From positions 1 through 17,692 of the forward strand of contig SCTV01000041.1 in NCBI GenBank assembly GCA_004298345.1: a stretch of 17,692 bases of DNA, in the 5' to 3' direction. Each line of letters begins with the position of its first letter. Position 1 is the first letter of the stretch. The notes under the pieces were generated by a model. That model had not been told where the DNA came from, ran no database searches, and saw nothing but the letters and a program-made list of their open reading frames with translations. Positions 7,026-13,486 of the stretch are shown here, one piece after another. A program made the position numbers and the translations under genes. This stretch comes from Patescibacteria group bacterium (GTDB taxonomy: Bacteria > Patescibacteriota > Minisyncoccia > Phycocordibacterales > PALSA-1337).

Positions 7026-7371
7026 CCACACAATGAATCCTCTCGCAGCAAGCTGACGAAGTGGCTTCATTTTGAGAACCACTCAGTTCTCAACGTTCGC
7101 TCCGCTCACTGCTCATCACGTATCTTTTCCTACTGGAAAAGTCCGCGACCCCGCCTCGGGCCGTCGCCCTCCGGCTTTGTGTCTATGTCCCACATAGACA
7201 CAACTCCACGGAAAAAACGCCTGTCTTCCTTACAGGAACTGTACACCTTTCGCTCTCTTTGAGCATACAAAGCGCTCAAGGTCTTGCGAAAGCGTTCCCA
7301 CGCTTTCTCACCCGACCCCTTTTCCGCCCATCCCCGCAGTCGAGCTGTCAGGGATGAATACACATAAATTA
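7026..7371 (-). ncRNA. Hairpin-rich GC-rich non-coding stretch, candidate structured RNA
   Basis: No gene with recognisable protein features fills these 346 bases between a terminator (7372-7408) and a promoter (7020-7025). At least nine consecutive stem-loops can be drawn: 7329-7356 (CATCCC/GGGATG with an inner CAG/CTG), 7288-7307 (8 bp, GGGA loop on the minus strand), 7259-7279 (6 bp), 7220-7236 (5 bp), 7179-7201 (perfect 10 bp, GGG loop), 7145-7167 (GCGAC/GTCGC with inner CCCG/CGGG), 7124-7141 (7 bp, AGTA loop), 7072-7093 (8 bp), and 7033-7070 (ATGAA/TTCAT enclosing CAGC/GCTG). Their density is far above that of other intergenic DNA here. It does not show the conserved cores of RNase P RNA, tmRNA or SRP RNA. 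No promoter was found that would start it, so strand and transcription are uncertain; it may instead be a composite of palindromic repeats. Confidence 0.45.
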
Positions 7372-7408
7372 AAAAGGTAAAGCGCATCCACTCCGTAGAG
7401 AGACGCGC
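7372..7408 (-). terminator. Intrinsic terminator of the 204-aa gene
   Basis: On the minus strand an 11-bp stem with one bulged base and a TACG loop (7382-7408; outer GCGC/GCGC) follows the stop codon directly and is followed by TTTACCTTTTT. It closes the 204-aa gene as a single-gene unit. Confidence 0.75.
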
Positions 7409-7409
7409 C

Positions 7410-8024
7410 TTAGTTGTGACCAAACATCTGTTGCCAGATGGCCTTGATGATTTCCACCAAGACTGTGCTCCGTAGGATCCAATATCCATTGCAGAGGAGT
7501 GCCGAAGCGGTGAAGATTACCCAATCCTTTTTCCTTAGACCATCGAAACGGCCGTGACGGAGGAAGACTGTGGTGACGAAGGGGTCCTGCGTGATACTGA
7601 GGGCTACGAACGCACATGTGTCGTTCTTATTGAGCGCCCACAGAGTCACTAAGAAACCTCTCGATGGGATGAAAAGGATGCTCCATCCGATGAGCCGGAT
7701 CAGGAAACGAATCCTGTTCACAAACCCCTCGTTTGAAGTCTTACCGAAGAGCCATGCGTCGAGTTTTCCCACCCACACGACTCCGTCCATCTTGATCTTC
7801 TCCACCACATCCACACCGAGCCAGTCCCTCTTGGTCTTCTCATACCACAGGAGCTGACCAACACAGATGAGGATAGCGATGATAGCCATCGAACCGCCAC
7901 CGTATAGGGGACCCCACTTGAAGATTGCAAGCGGGTAAAGGATGTCGTCATAGACGACAGTCCAGATCGTCAGGAGGCCCCACGCCCCGACGATTCCTGT
8001 CAGTCGGGCGAGCGAAAGTCTCAT
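7410..8024 (-). CDS. Four-helix membrane protein, function unknown
   Basis: 204 residues with hydrophobic segments near 10-24, 44-60, 106-130 and 167-185; the loop between helices 2 and 3 (about 61-105) is charged and Trp-rich. No known family motif. Expression signals are unusually complete: a consensus promoter (TTGACA-17-TAGTAT), a leader of about 50 bases, and a Shine-Dalgarno AAGGAG five bases before the ATG, with its own terminator. This contrasts with the leaderless housekeeping genes. The codon and base composition is richer in G and C than that of the neighbouring HExxH gene. A symmetric dyad over the promoter suggests repression. It may be a recently acquired or tightly regulated accessory gene; the function cannot be stated. 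Confidence 0.82.
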   Translation of the reverse strand: MRLSLARLTGIVGAWGLLTIWTVVYDDILYPLAIFKWGPLYGGGSMAIIAILICVGQLLWYEKTKRDWLGVDVVEKIKMDGVVWVGKLDAWLFGKTSNEGFVNRIRFLIRLIGWSILFIPSRGFLVTLWALNKNDTCAFVALSITQDPFVTTVFLRHGRFDGLRKKDWVIFTASALLCNGYWILRSTVLVEIIKAIWQQMFGHN

Positions 8025-8081
8025 GGAGACTCCTTTCTTGTTGATTGTTTAGGTGCGCTCACGATATGCGAGCACTACCCC

Positions 8082-8105
8082 TTATACTAGCATATTCTAG
8101 TATAA
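8082..8105. promoter_or_regulatory. Operator-like 9-6-9 inverted repeat
   Basis: TTATACTAG and its exact complement CTAGTATAA are separated by six bases. The site covers the -10 box and the spacer of the promoter at 8084-8112, the typical position for a dimeric repressor. No regulator gene lies next to it, and the sequence does not match the LexA or CIRCE consensus. Confidence 0.65.
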
Positions 8106-8112
8106 ATGTCAA
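8084..8112 (-). promoter_or_regulatory. Consensus sigma-70-type promoter of the 204-aa gene
   Basis: A perfect -35 TTGACA (8107-8112), a 17-base spacer (8090-8106) and -10 TAGTAT (8084-8089). This is the closest match to the housekeeping promoter consensus in the window. Confidence 0.85.
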
Positions 8113-8131
8113 GGATACTGACTTAATACCC

Positions 8132-8713
8132 TTATTTATAGGCCTTTATGAACTTTTCAACCACCTTTTCCGCCCCTACCCTGTCAACTATCTCCCAAGA
8201 TTTTATATAGTGCGGATTATCCACTTTTACTTTTTCTTTCTCTAATTGCTCAGGAAACAATTTTTTCAAGATAATTTCATGGACTGCGTGAACAATGATA
8301 TGGACTCTGGTTACCCTACTTTCACTTTTATACTCTGCGATTAAATTCTCCCAAGATTTTTTGATAATACTCTGATTTTGATTTTCTATTAAAATACAGT
8401 GGATCAATTCATGTGTCAGTGTGTGTATATATTCTTCAGGAGTTTTAAAATATTGAACTGTTAGTGGATCAGAAAACGAATGTCCGATGACGGCATTTAA
8501 AATGTAGCATTTTATCTGGGGAGTATACCACTGTAGTTTCAAAATAGTTGCAATCCCTCCCAAGATTGTCCCACTGTGTTGTAACCAAAGAGATTCTACC
8601 GCATCAATATGCTTTTTAAAATCGGCATTAGGGAGCACCTGGTCTTTTTTTATCAAGCTTAGTATAACTCGTTCATATGGTATTGACCTAACAAAAGATA
8701 CTATTGGATTCAT
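8132..8713 (-). CDS. HExxH-motif protein, putative zinc metalloprotease
   Basis: 193 residues from the chosen start. HELIH (101-105) inside a hydrophobic helix (THELIHCILIE) matches the zinc-binding helix of minimal metalloproteases, where the two His bind zinc and the Glu activates water. A third ligand is not obvious; Glu110 or a residue in the later VHIIVHAVHE helix is possible. No signal peptide or clear membrane segment, so probably cytoplasmic. An upstream in-frame ATG (8755) would run back through the terminator at 8733-8753 and is rejected. The chosen ATG comes directly after the terminator's T-tract, and the nearby TAAAAT is too close for a normal promoter, so how it is transcribed is unclear. 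Base composition is A/T-rich, unlike both neighbours. The substrate is unknown; a similar motif could also belong to a non-proteolytic zinc protein. Confidence 0.78.
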   Translation of the reverse strand: MNPIVSFVRSIPYERVILSLIKKDQVLPNADFKKHIDAVESLWLQHSGTILGGIATILKLQWYTPQIKCYILNAVIGHSFSDPLTVQYFKTPEEYIHTLTHELIHCILIENQNQSIIKKSWENLIAEYKSESRVTRVHIIVHAVHEIILKKLFPEQLEKEKVKVDNPHYIKSWEIVDRVGAEKVVEKFIKAYK

Positions 8714-8720
8714 TATTTTA

Positions 8721-8753
8721 AAAAAATAAAAAGGTCGATCACTTGCATCGACC
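8721..8753 (-). terminator. Intrinsic terminator of the WHxH/Cys-tail gene
   Basis: GGTCGAT/ATCGACC stem (8733-8739 with 8747-8753) with a seven-base loop, followed on the minus strand by TTTTTATTTTTTT. A clear Rho-independent terminator. Confidence 0.9.
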
Positions 8754-8775
8754 ACTGAGATAACCCAAACGTGAG

Positions 8776-9303
8776 CTACTTGCCCTTACCGCTGCAACCT
8801 TGGCCACAGCCGGTTCCACTGCCACCACCGTTGCAATTCTGCCCACAGACACCGGTCTTCGGGAAGAACTCCAGGGCAGTGCAGTCTTCACCCCAAATCT
8901 CCCGGTAGAAGGCGTTGGTCTGGTCGAACGCACGATCACGGTTCTGAGCGTCGTCCGGACCATTCAGCCCAAAGTAGGGGTAGTGGTGCAGGAAAAAACC
9001 CAGACATTGCTCGCAGTCGGCGCCGTAACGCTGGGTGTCGAGGATGTGCTGATGCCAGAAGGCGTCAATCGGGCCGTTGGGCACGTGCACATGATCAGGG
9101 CGAAGCACCATGAGAGTCAGGTAACGCTTATACCACTTCTCGGCCTCATCTGCCTGTTCCTGAGTAAAACTCTTGCCCTCGTCAGGAGGAAGCATGAGTT
9201 TGCGCTTGATCATCTCGAAATCGAGAGCCTGGATGGCTGCGATTTGTGTGACCACTTTTGCGTCTTGTTTAAGGCCGGGACGCGGGGCCATGATTGCTTG
9301 CAT
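8776..9303 (-). CDS. WHxH-motif protein with Cys/Gly-rich tail (GRDP-like)
   Basis: 175 residues from the chosen Met; the frame is open for 40 more codons upstream, and a Met four codons in (9291) is also possible. The core has PIDAFWHQHILDTQRY (about 79-94), then DC (96-97), and FFLHHYPYFG (103-112). This order, with WHxH, DC, and HH before a proline and aromatic residues, resembles the conserved core of glycine-rich domain-containing (GRDP-like) proteins, in which the His and Cys residues are invariant; the assignment is from memory of that family. The tail has Cys at 153, 157, 166 and 170 in a Gly/Ser-rich context, which could bind metal or be modified. The gene is clearly richer in G and C than the HExxH gene beside it and has its own terminator. 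The role is unknown; the His/Cys set suggests metal binding. Confidence 0.75.
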   Translation of the reverse strand: MQAIMAPRPGLKQDAKVVTQIAAIQALDFEMIKRKLMLPPDEGKSFTQEQADEAEKWYKRYLTLMVLRPDHVHVPNGPIDAFWHQHILDTQRYGADCEQCLGFFLHHYPYFGLNGPDDAQNRDRAFDQTNAFYREIWGEDCTALEFFPKTGVCGQNCNGGGSGTGCGQGCSGKGK

Positions 9304-9426
9304 GACTGTTTTACTTTGATAACTAACGTCCGATCTCAAGGATCGGCTGGGACAAACTCCCTCCAAACTGACGTCCGGAAACAAAAGAGTTGTCCTGTAT
9401 ACAGTGTAAGCATAGATTGGCACCGC
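9304..9426 (-). other. Structured leader of the WHxH/Cys-tail gene
   Basis: Between the dnaJ terminator and the chosen start there are two small hairpins on the minus strand (GGGA/TCCC, and CCGATC/GATCGG with a five-base loop) and a near-direct repeat (GGACGTCAG, GGACGTTAG). A possible -10 box TATACA lies near 9375-9385, without a good -35. No Shine-Dalgarno sequence precedes either candidate Met. It may be an untranslated leader or an N-terminal extension of the protein. Confidence 0.35.
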
Positions 9427-9469
9427 AAAAAAGCCCTCCCGAACTCGCGTTCAGAAATCAAAGAGCTTT
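9427..9469 (-). terminator. Terminator of dnaK-dnaJ
   Basis: On the minus strand an outer 8-bp stem (AAAGCTCT/AGGGCTTT) and an inner 7-bp stem (TCTGAAC/GTTCGGG, GCGA loop) joined by a six-base bulge, ending in six T residues. It lies 45 bases after the dnaJ stop codon. Confidence 0.75.
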
Positions 9470-9514
9470 TCCTAAATATAATACTACAACAATACTTGGT
9501 ATTTAACAAGCAAT

Positions 9515-10630
9515 CTACACCCCCTCTCCCTTTAAATCTTCGATCAATTTTTCGGCGGTGCGAGAAAGCTTTTTAGGGAGAATGGTATTTATTTTTATGA
9601 GCAGGTCACCTCGTTTACCTGAGTCTATAGGTACACCTTTGCCACGCACGCGGAGGATTTCTCCATGAGATACGCCTCGAGGAACTTTGACTACAAGATC
9701 GCCGTCGAGGGCAGAAATCGTGCGCTCTTCACCGAGGAGCGCCGAGGTCAGCTTTATATCGAGAGCCATCGAGAGATTATTTCCTTCTTTTGTAAAAATA
9801 GGATGCTTTTTTACGTGTACCTTTATATACAAATCGCCAGAGGTGCCGTGCGCTACCGCTTCACCTGCACCGGAGAGGCGTAAACTCTGTCCATTATCAA
9901 TTCCCGCTGGTATGGTGACAGAAAATTCTTCTTGTTTTGAAAATACTCCCGCACCACGACAGACATCGCAAGATTCTTTTGGAATTTGACCTTTGCCGTT
10001 ACAGGTCGGACAAGTACGCACCTGAGAAAACTGTCCGAGAAAAGAACGTTTGATTTCTTCTACCCTGCCTTGGCCATTACAAGTCGTACAGGTGCGTGTG
10101 CCTGTACCTGGCTTGCCACCAGTGCCGCTACAGGTATTACATTTTGACATTTTGGTCAGAGAAATCTTTTTATTGGTGCCGAAAATAGAATCCTTAAAAT
10201 CTATCTCGATGTCCACTGAAATATCTCTACCTCGAGCTTGCTTGGTACGACCGCCACCTCGTCCACCACCAAAGAAATCTCCAAAAATATCCCCGAGATC
10301 AAACTCTACTCCCTGACCACTACCACCTTGCTGAAATCCAGAAAAGTCAAAACCATCAAAACCCTGTCCTTGGGAAAATCCGCCAAAGCCTCCTCTGCCA
10401 GCACCTGCCCCACCAAAACCTGGTCCGGCAGAGCCAAATTGATCATACTGAGCGCGTTTAGTATCATCTGAAAGCACTGAATAAGCTTCATTGGCCTCCT
10501 TGAACTTGGCTTCGTTACCACCTTTTTTGTCTGGGTGATGTTCATGCGCAAGCTTTCTGAACGCTTTTTTAATATCGTCCTTGCTCGCATTCTTTTCGAC
10601 TCCTAATGTTTTATAATAGTCTTTTGACAT
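9515..10630 (-). CDS. dnaJ: Chaperone protein DnaJ (Hsp40)
   Basis: 371 residues, full length for a type I J-protein. It delivers unfolded clients to DnaK and stimulates its ATPase. The J domain has HPD at 32-34; a Gly/Phe-rich linker spans about 66-128; the zinc-binding region carries four CxxCxGxG repeats at 164, 181, 207 and 221 (all eight Cys present); the client-binding domains follow to the end. It lies 61 bases downstream of dnaK, in the same direction, with a hairpin in the gap. There is no Shine-Dalgarno sequence before the ATG. No unusual residues were noticed. Confidence 0.98.
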   Translation of the reverse strand: MSKDYYKTLGVEKNASKDDIKKAFRKLAHEHHPDKKGGNEAKFKEANEAYSVLSDDTKRAQYDQFGSAGPGFGGAGAGRGGFGGFSQGQGFDGFDFSGFQQGGSGQGVEFDLGDIFGDFFGGGRGGGRTKQARGRDISVDIEIDFKDSIFGTNKKISLTKMSKCNTCSGTGGKPGTGTRTCTTCNGQGRVEEIKRSFLGQFSQVRTCPTCNGKGQIPKESCDVCRGAGVFSKQEEFSVTIPAGIDNGQSLRLSGAGEAVAHGTSGDLYIKVHVKKHPIFTKEGNNLSMALDIKLTSALLGEERTISALDGDLVVKVPRGVSHGEILRVRGKGVPIDSGKRGDLLIKINTILPKKLSRTAEKLIEDLKGEGV

Positions 10631-10643
10631 TTGTTTTGTAACA

Positions 10644-10679
10644 CCATGATAAGCCCCAGCAATGCTGGAGCCTACATGG
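10644..10679 (-). other. Hairpin in the dnaK-dnaJ gap
   Basis: GCTCCAGC/GCTGGGGC (one G-U pair, ATT loop) is extended by an outer CCATG/CATGG pairing. It has no T-run, so it is not a normal terminator; it could act as an RNA processing or stability element that sets the DnaK:DnaJ ratio. A TATAAT just upstream (about 10686-10691) overlaps the dnaK stop region and could be an internal promoter. Confidence 0.5.
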
Positions 10680-10691
10680 CGTCAATTATAT

Positions 10692-12593
10692 TTACTTCTT
10701 CTCTCCTTCCTTAAACTCTGCGTCTCTTACCGGGCCATCGCCATCCTTTTTATCTTCCGGCTTTGCTTCACCAGAGCCTTGAGCGGCGGCGGAAGCCTTT
10801 GCAAGAATCTCTCCAATCTTTGACATCTCGCTTCCGAGCGCTTCTGTCGCAGATTTGGTCTTGCTTGCATCAGTACCCTCCTTTGCAGTCTTTACATCAG
10901 CAATCTTGTCTTCAATAGACTTTCGTAGATCAGCTGGCACTTTATCTCCCCCATCTTTGAGAGCCTTTTCTGCAGTGTAGATAGTCTGCTCAGCAATATT
11001 CTTTGCCTCAACAGCTTCTTTTTTCTTCATGTCGTCGGCGTTGTGCATTTCAGCATCTTTCTTCATCTTTTCCACCTCTTCTTTTGAAAGACCCGAGCTT
11101 GCAGTAATCTTTACTGAATTAGTTTTACCAGTAGTTTTTTCTTTTGCAGACACATTTAGAATACCGTTGGCATCAATGTCAAAGGTGACCTCTACTTGTG
11201 GCATACCTCGAGGAGACGGTGGAATACCATCGAGGATAAATTTACCGAGAGATTTGTTGTCACTCGCCATCGCTCGCTCACCTTGTACAATATGTATTTC
11301 TACCGAGGTCTGGTTGTCAGCTGCGGTTGAAAATACCTGTGACCGAGAAGTAGGAATAGTAGTATTTTTGTCGATAAGTTTTGTCGCCACACCTCCCATT
11401 GTTTCGATACCGAGAGATAGTGGAATCACATCGAGCAAGAGTACGTCTTTTACATCACCCTTTAGAATACCTCCCTGAATCGCGGCACCGATAGCTACCA
11501 CTTCATCCGGATTTACTCCCTTGTGTGGTTCTTTACCAAAGAGATCTTTGACCGCCTTGATAATCGCTGGCATACGAGTCTGTCCACCGACAAGCACCAC
11601 TTCATTAATCTCACCAATTTTAAATGGTGACGCATCCATTGCTCGCTTGGTAATCATCACAGATCGGTCGATAAATTCTGCACAGAGCTCTTCTAGCTTT
11701 GCTCTAGACATCTTGATAAGCAAGTGGCGAGGACCTGAAGCATCTGAGGTAATGAATGGAATATTTACTTCTGTTTCTACTGCAGTCGAAAGCTCGATCT
11801 TTGCCTTTTCTGCAGCCTCGTCTATTCTCTGGAGAGCAAGAGAATCTTTTCTTACATCAATACCTGACTCTTTTTTGAACTCCTCTGCGAGCCAATTTAC
11901 AATCTTGGTATCAATGTCTCGTCCACCAAGGTGGCTGTCTCCATCTACTGATTTTACTTCGATTACATCATCGCCCACTTCAAGAATAGAGATATCAAAA
12001 GTACCTCCACCGAAGTCATACACTACGATCTTTTCATTTTTCTTTTTGTTGAAGCCGTATGCAAGCGCCGCTGCGGTCGGCTCTGGAAGCACTCGAAGTA
12101 CGTTGAGACCGGCGATCTCACCTGCGTTCTTGGTTGCCTGTCTCTGCGCGTCGTTAAAGTAGGCCGGTACCGTGATCACCGCATCGGTAATCTTTTCTCC
12201 GAGCTTTGCCTCAGCGTCATTCTTGAGCTTGGTCAGTATCATGGCCGACACTTCCTCCGGTCGATAATTTTTATCGCCCATTTTTACTTCCACTCCACCA
12301 TTTGCACCTTTGAGCACATCGTATGCTACTGCCGTTTTATCTTTTTGCACTGCTGGCTCATCAAACATGTGTCCCATAAAACGCTTAATCTGATGCACAG
12401 TGTTTTTTGGGTTGGTCACTGCTTGGCGCCGCGCGAGGAGGCCCACCATTCTTTCGCCGGTTTTTGAGAGAGCCACTATAGATGGTGTAGTACGTGCACC
12501 CTCGACGTTCTCGATGATGCGCGGCTCGCCCGCTTCCATTGTTGCTACTGCTGAGTTAGTGGTTCCTAGGTCAATTCCAATAATTTTAGACAT
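10692..12593 (-). CDS. dnaK: Chaperone protein DnaK (Hsp70)
   Basis: 633 residues, normal length. An ATP-driven folding chaperone working with DnaJ and GrpE. The ATPase domain starts IIGIDLGTTNS, with the VPAYFNDAQRQATK and GGGTFDISILEV phosphate-binding motifs and LVGGQTRMP; the interdomain linker is DVLLLDVIPLSLGIET; the substrate-binding domain includes VEIHIVQGERAMASDN and FDIDANGILNVSAKEK; the helical lid carries a long charged tail. The last residues (FKEGEKK) do not form the EEVD tail of eukaryotic Hsp70. TATAAA ends six bases before the ATG, which suggests a leaderless mRNA. No CIRCE element (the HrcA operator) is seen upstream, so heat control, if any, works by another route. Confidence 0.99.
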   Translation of the reverse strand: MSKIIGIDLGTTNSAVATMEAGEPRIIENVEGARTTPSIVALSKTGERMVGLLARRQAVTNPKNTVHQIKRFMGHMFDEPAVQKDKTAVAYDVLKGANGGVEVKMGDKNYRPEEVSAMILTKLKNDAEAKLGEKITDAVITVPAYFNDAQRQATKNAGEIAGLNVLRVLPEPTAAALAYGFNKKKNEKIVVYDFGGGTFDISILEVGDDVIEVKSVDGDSHLGGRDIDTKIVNWLAEEFKKESGIDVRKDSLALQRIDEAAEKAKIELSTAVETEVNIPFITSDASGPRHLLIKMSRAKLEELCAEFIDRSVMITKRAMDASPFKIGEINEVVLVGGQTRMPAIIKAVKDLFGKEPHKGVNPDEVVAIGAAIQGGILKGDVKDVLLLDVIPLSLGIETMGGVATKLIDKNTTIPTSRSQVFSTAADNQTSVEIHIVQGERAMASDNKSLGKFILDGIPPSPRGMPQVEVTFDIDANGILNVSAKEKTTGKTNSVKITASSGLSKEEVEKMKKDAEMHNADDMKKKEAVEAKNIAEQTIYTAEKALKDGGDKVPADLRKSIEDKIADVKTAKEGTDASKTKSATEALGSEMSKIGEILAKASAAAQGSGEAKPEDKKDGDGPVRDAEFKEGEKK

Positions 12594-12655
12594 AATTAGT
12601 TTATAGTTATTAGTTAATGGTCAATAGTTAATAAGTTTATAGTCGATAATCTTTA
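12594..12655 (-). promoter_or_regulatory. dnaK promoter region with short direct repeats
   Basis: -10 box TATAAA at 12600-12605, six bases before the dnaK ATG. Upstream the A/T-rich DNA repeats variants of TTTATAGT and TTAGTTAAT/ATAGTTAATAA up to about 12640. A TTGACC lies only 13 bases before the -10, too close for a normal -35. The repeats could bind a regulator or be simple A/T-rich upstream DNA. Confidence 0.5.
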
Positions 12656-12667
12656 GCAAGAGAAAAT

Positions 12668-12778
12668 ACGAAATCCTAATATCGAAATTCTAAACAATAT
12701 CTAAGGTTCAAAATACTAATGACAGAAAGTTTGAACCCTTTTTAATTATTAGAATTTGTTTCGGATTGAGGATTTCGT
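12668..12778. repeat. Long imperfect inverted repeat upstream of dnaK
   Basis: The ends match as ACGAAATCCT (12668) and AGGATTTCGT (12778), and the centre as GGTTCAAA (12705-12712) and TTTGAACC (12730-12737), with partly matching A/T-rich arms (for example GAAATTCTAA against TTAGAATTTG). The layout suggests a decayed miniature inverted-repeat element or an interspersed repeat. It separates the 100-aa gene from dnaK and could act as a weak terminator. Confidence 0.55.
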
Positions 12779-12787
12779 GCTTCGAGT

Positions 12788-13090
12788 TTAGCGGAGACTT
12801 GGTGCTCTCGTTGGTTGACTCACAAAGAATAAAAGTTCTTGATATGGAGAAATAATTTTCTCAACAAAGGAAACAAGAGTCGAGATGACTACAGGCTGTT
12901 TTTTAGGAAGAGGCAGGCTGACTGAAATAGGCTTCTCAAAATCACTCTGAGGAAGTGCTTCTACCGAGACGAGTCGGGCCTTAAAAGTACCCTGAAACTC
13001 AGCCACTATAAAAGTCGCCAAGACATACTCGCCAGTCGGCGCCTGGATGATTTTACGTAGTATTTTTGACTTTGGCTGGGTGACTAACAT
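12788..13090 (-). CDS. Small protein between grpE and dnaK, function unknown
   Basis: 100 residues from the Met at 13090, chosen because TATAAT (13097-13102, within TGCTATAAT) ends exactly six bases before it; an upstream in-frame ATG (13132) would run back through the promoter. A basic N-terminus (KSKILRKI) is followed by a beta-strand-like pattern (GEYVLATFIVAEFQGTFKARLVSVEAL), a Pro-rich turn and a short amphipathic helix. No membrane segment and no known motif. It lies inside the chaperone cluster with its own promoter, so a link with protein quality control is only positional. Confidence 0.7.
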   Translation of the reverse strand: MLVTQPKSKILRKIIQAPTGEYVLATFIVAEFQGTFKARLVSVEALPQSDFEKPISVSLPLPKKQPVVISTLVSFVEKIISPYQELLFFVSQPTRAPSLR

Positions 13091-13096
13091 GTGTGT

Positions 13097-13102
13097 ATTA
13101 TA
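13097..13102 (-). promoter_or_regulatory. -10 box of the leaderless 100-aa gene
   Basis: TATAAT preceded by TGC (extended -10), with TTGGAC 16 bases upstream as a fair -35. It ends six bases before the ATG. Confidence 0.72.
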
Positions 13103-13223
13103 GCATATTTTATAGAAAGTCCAATAGCACATAAAAACTTGATTTTGTCGATCAAATGTGATAAAAATAGATTGGCAAGTTCAAATAGATAGTCTGAGAC
13201 TGTCTGGAGAGGAGAATTTACGA

Positions 13224-13427
13224 ATGCCGACATCAAAATACTTACACCTTCTTGTGATGGATGTGCCTATCTCAAAAAGGAACATCAAATGTGCGCGGCC
13301 GGGTTGCTTACACACATTTCGGATTGGCGAAAAGGCCATAGAACTACCTCCGGATACTTCGGAGGATCGTCCAGAAGGTCGTTTCTTCTGTGATCTAAGC
13401 TGTTTCGACAACTGGGAGGATAATTGA
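13224..13427 (+). CDS. Small Cys-pair (zinc-ribbon-like) protein, function unknown
   Basis: 67 residues from the Met at 13224. This start was chosen over the in-frame ATG at 13158 because GGAGAGGAG, a strong Shine-Dalgarno sequence, lies nine bases before it. Two cysteine pairs, CARPGC (about 23-28) and CDLSC (about 55-59), are placed to bind one zinc ion, as in small zinc-ribbon or treble-clef proteins, followed by an acidic, aromatic C-terminus. It has its own terminator and is one of only two plus-strand genes, inserted between grpE and the 100-aa gene. Such proteins often bind nucleic acid or other proteins; no closer family is recognised. Confidence 0.72.
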   Translation: MPTSKYLHLLVMDVPISKRNIKCARPGCLHTFRIGEKAIELPPDTSEDRPEGRFFCDLSCFDNWEDN

Positions 13428-13442
13428 ATCGCACTGACCACA

Positions 13443-13472
13443 AACCGCATAGATGATGCGGTTTTTTATTTT
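13443..13472 (+). terminator. Terminator of the Cys-pair protein gene
   Basis: AACCGCAT/ATGCGGTT stem with a five-base loop (13443-13463), followed by TTTTTATTTT on the plus strand. It ends 15 bases from the convergent grpE stop codon and supports the reality of the plus-strand gene. Confidence 0.88.
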
Positions 13473-13486
13473 CTAAAAACTAAAGA

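Noticed and set aside
7026..7371. RNase P RNA, tmRNA or SRP RNA
   Set aside because: I looked for the RNase P core (GAGGAAAGTCC), the tmRNA ends and the SRP GGAAGGAAGCAGCC-type core on both strands and saw none of them.
6687..7489. Long open frames on both strands over the hairpin-rich stretch
   Set aside because: They overlap well-supported genes, have low-complexity basic composition, no ribosome binding signal, and cross terminators; stop codons are simply rare in GC-rich DNA.
8714..8755. Longer N-terminus for the HExxH protein
   Set aside because: The 14 extra codons coincide with the terminator hairpin and T-tract of the preceding gene.
8800..9576. Plus-strand 258-codon frame opposite the WHxH gene
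   Set aside because: The minus strand carries recognisable His/Cys motifs and a matching terminator; the plus frame has no motif and runs into the dnaJ terminator.
12594..12787. CIRCE operator at dnaK
   Set aside because: Neither TTAGCACTC nor GAGTGCTAA is present.
13091..13132. Earlier start for the 100-aa gene
   Set aside because: The extra codons contain the TATAAT promoter that lies exactly six bases before the later Met.
13158..13223. Earlier start for the Cys-pair protein
   Set aside because: The strong Shine-Dalgarno sequence lies inside this segment and points to the Met at 13224.
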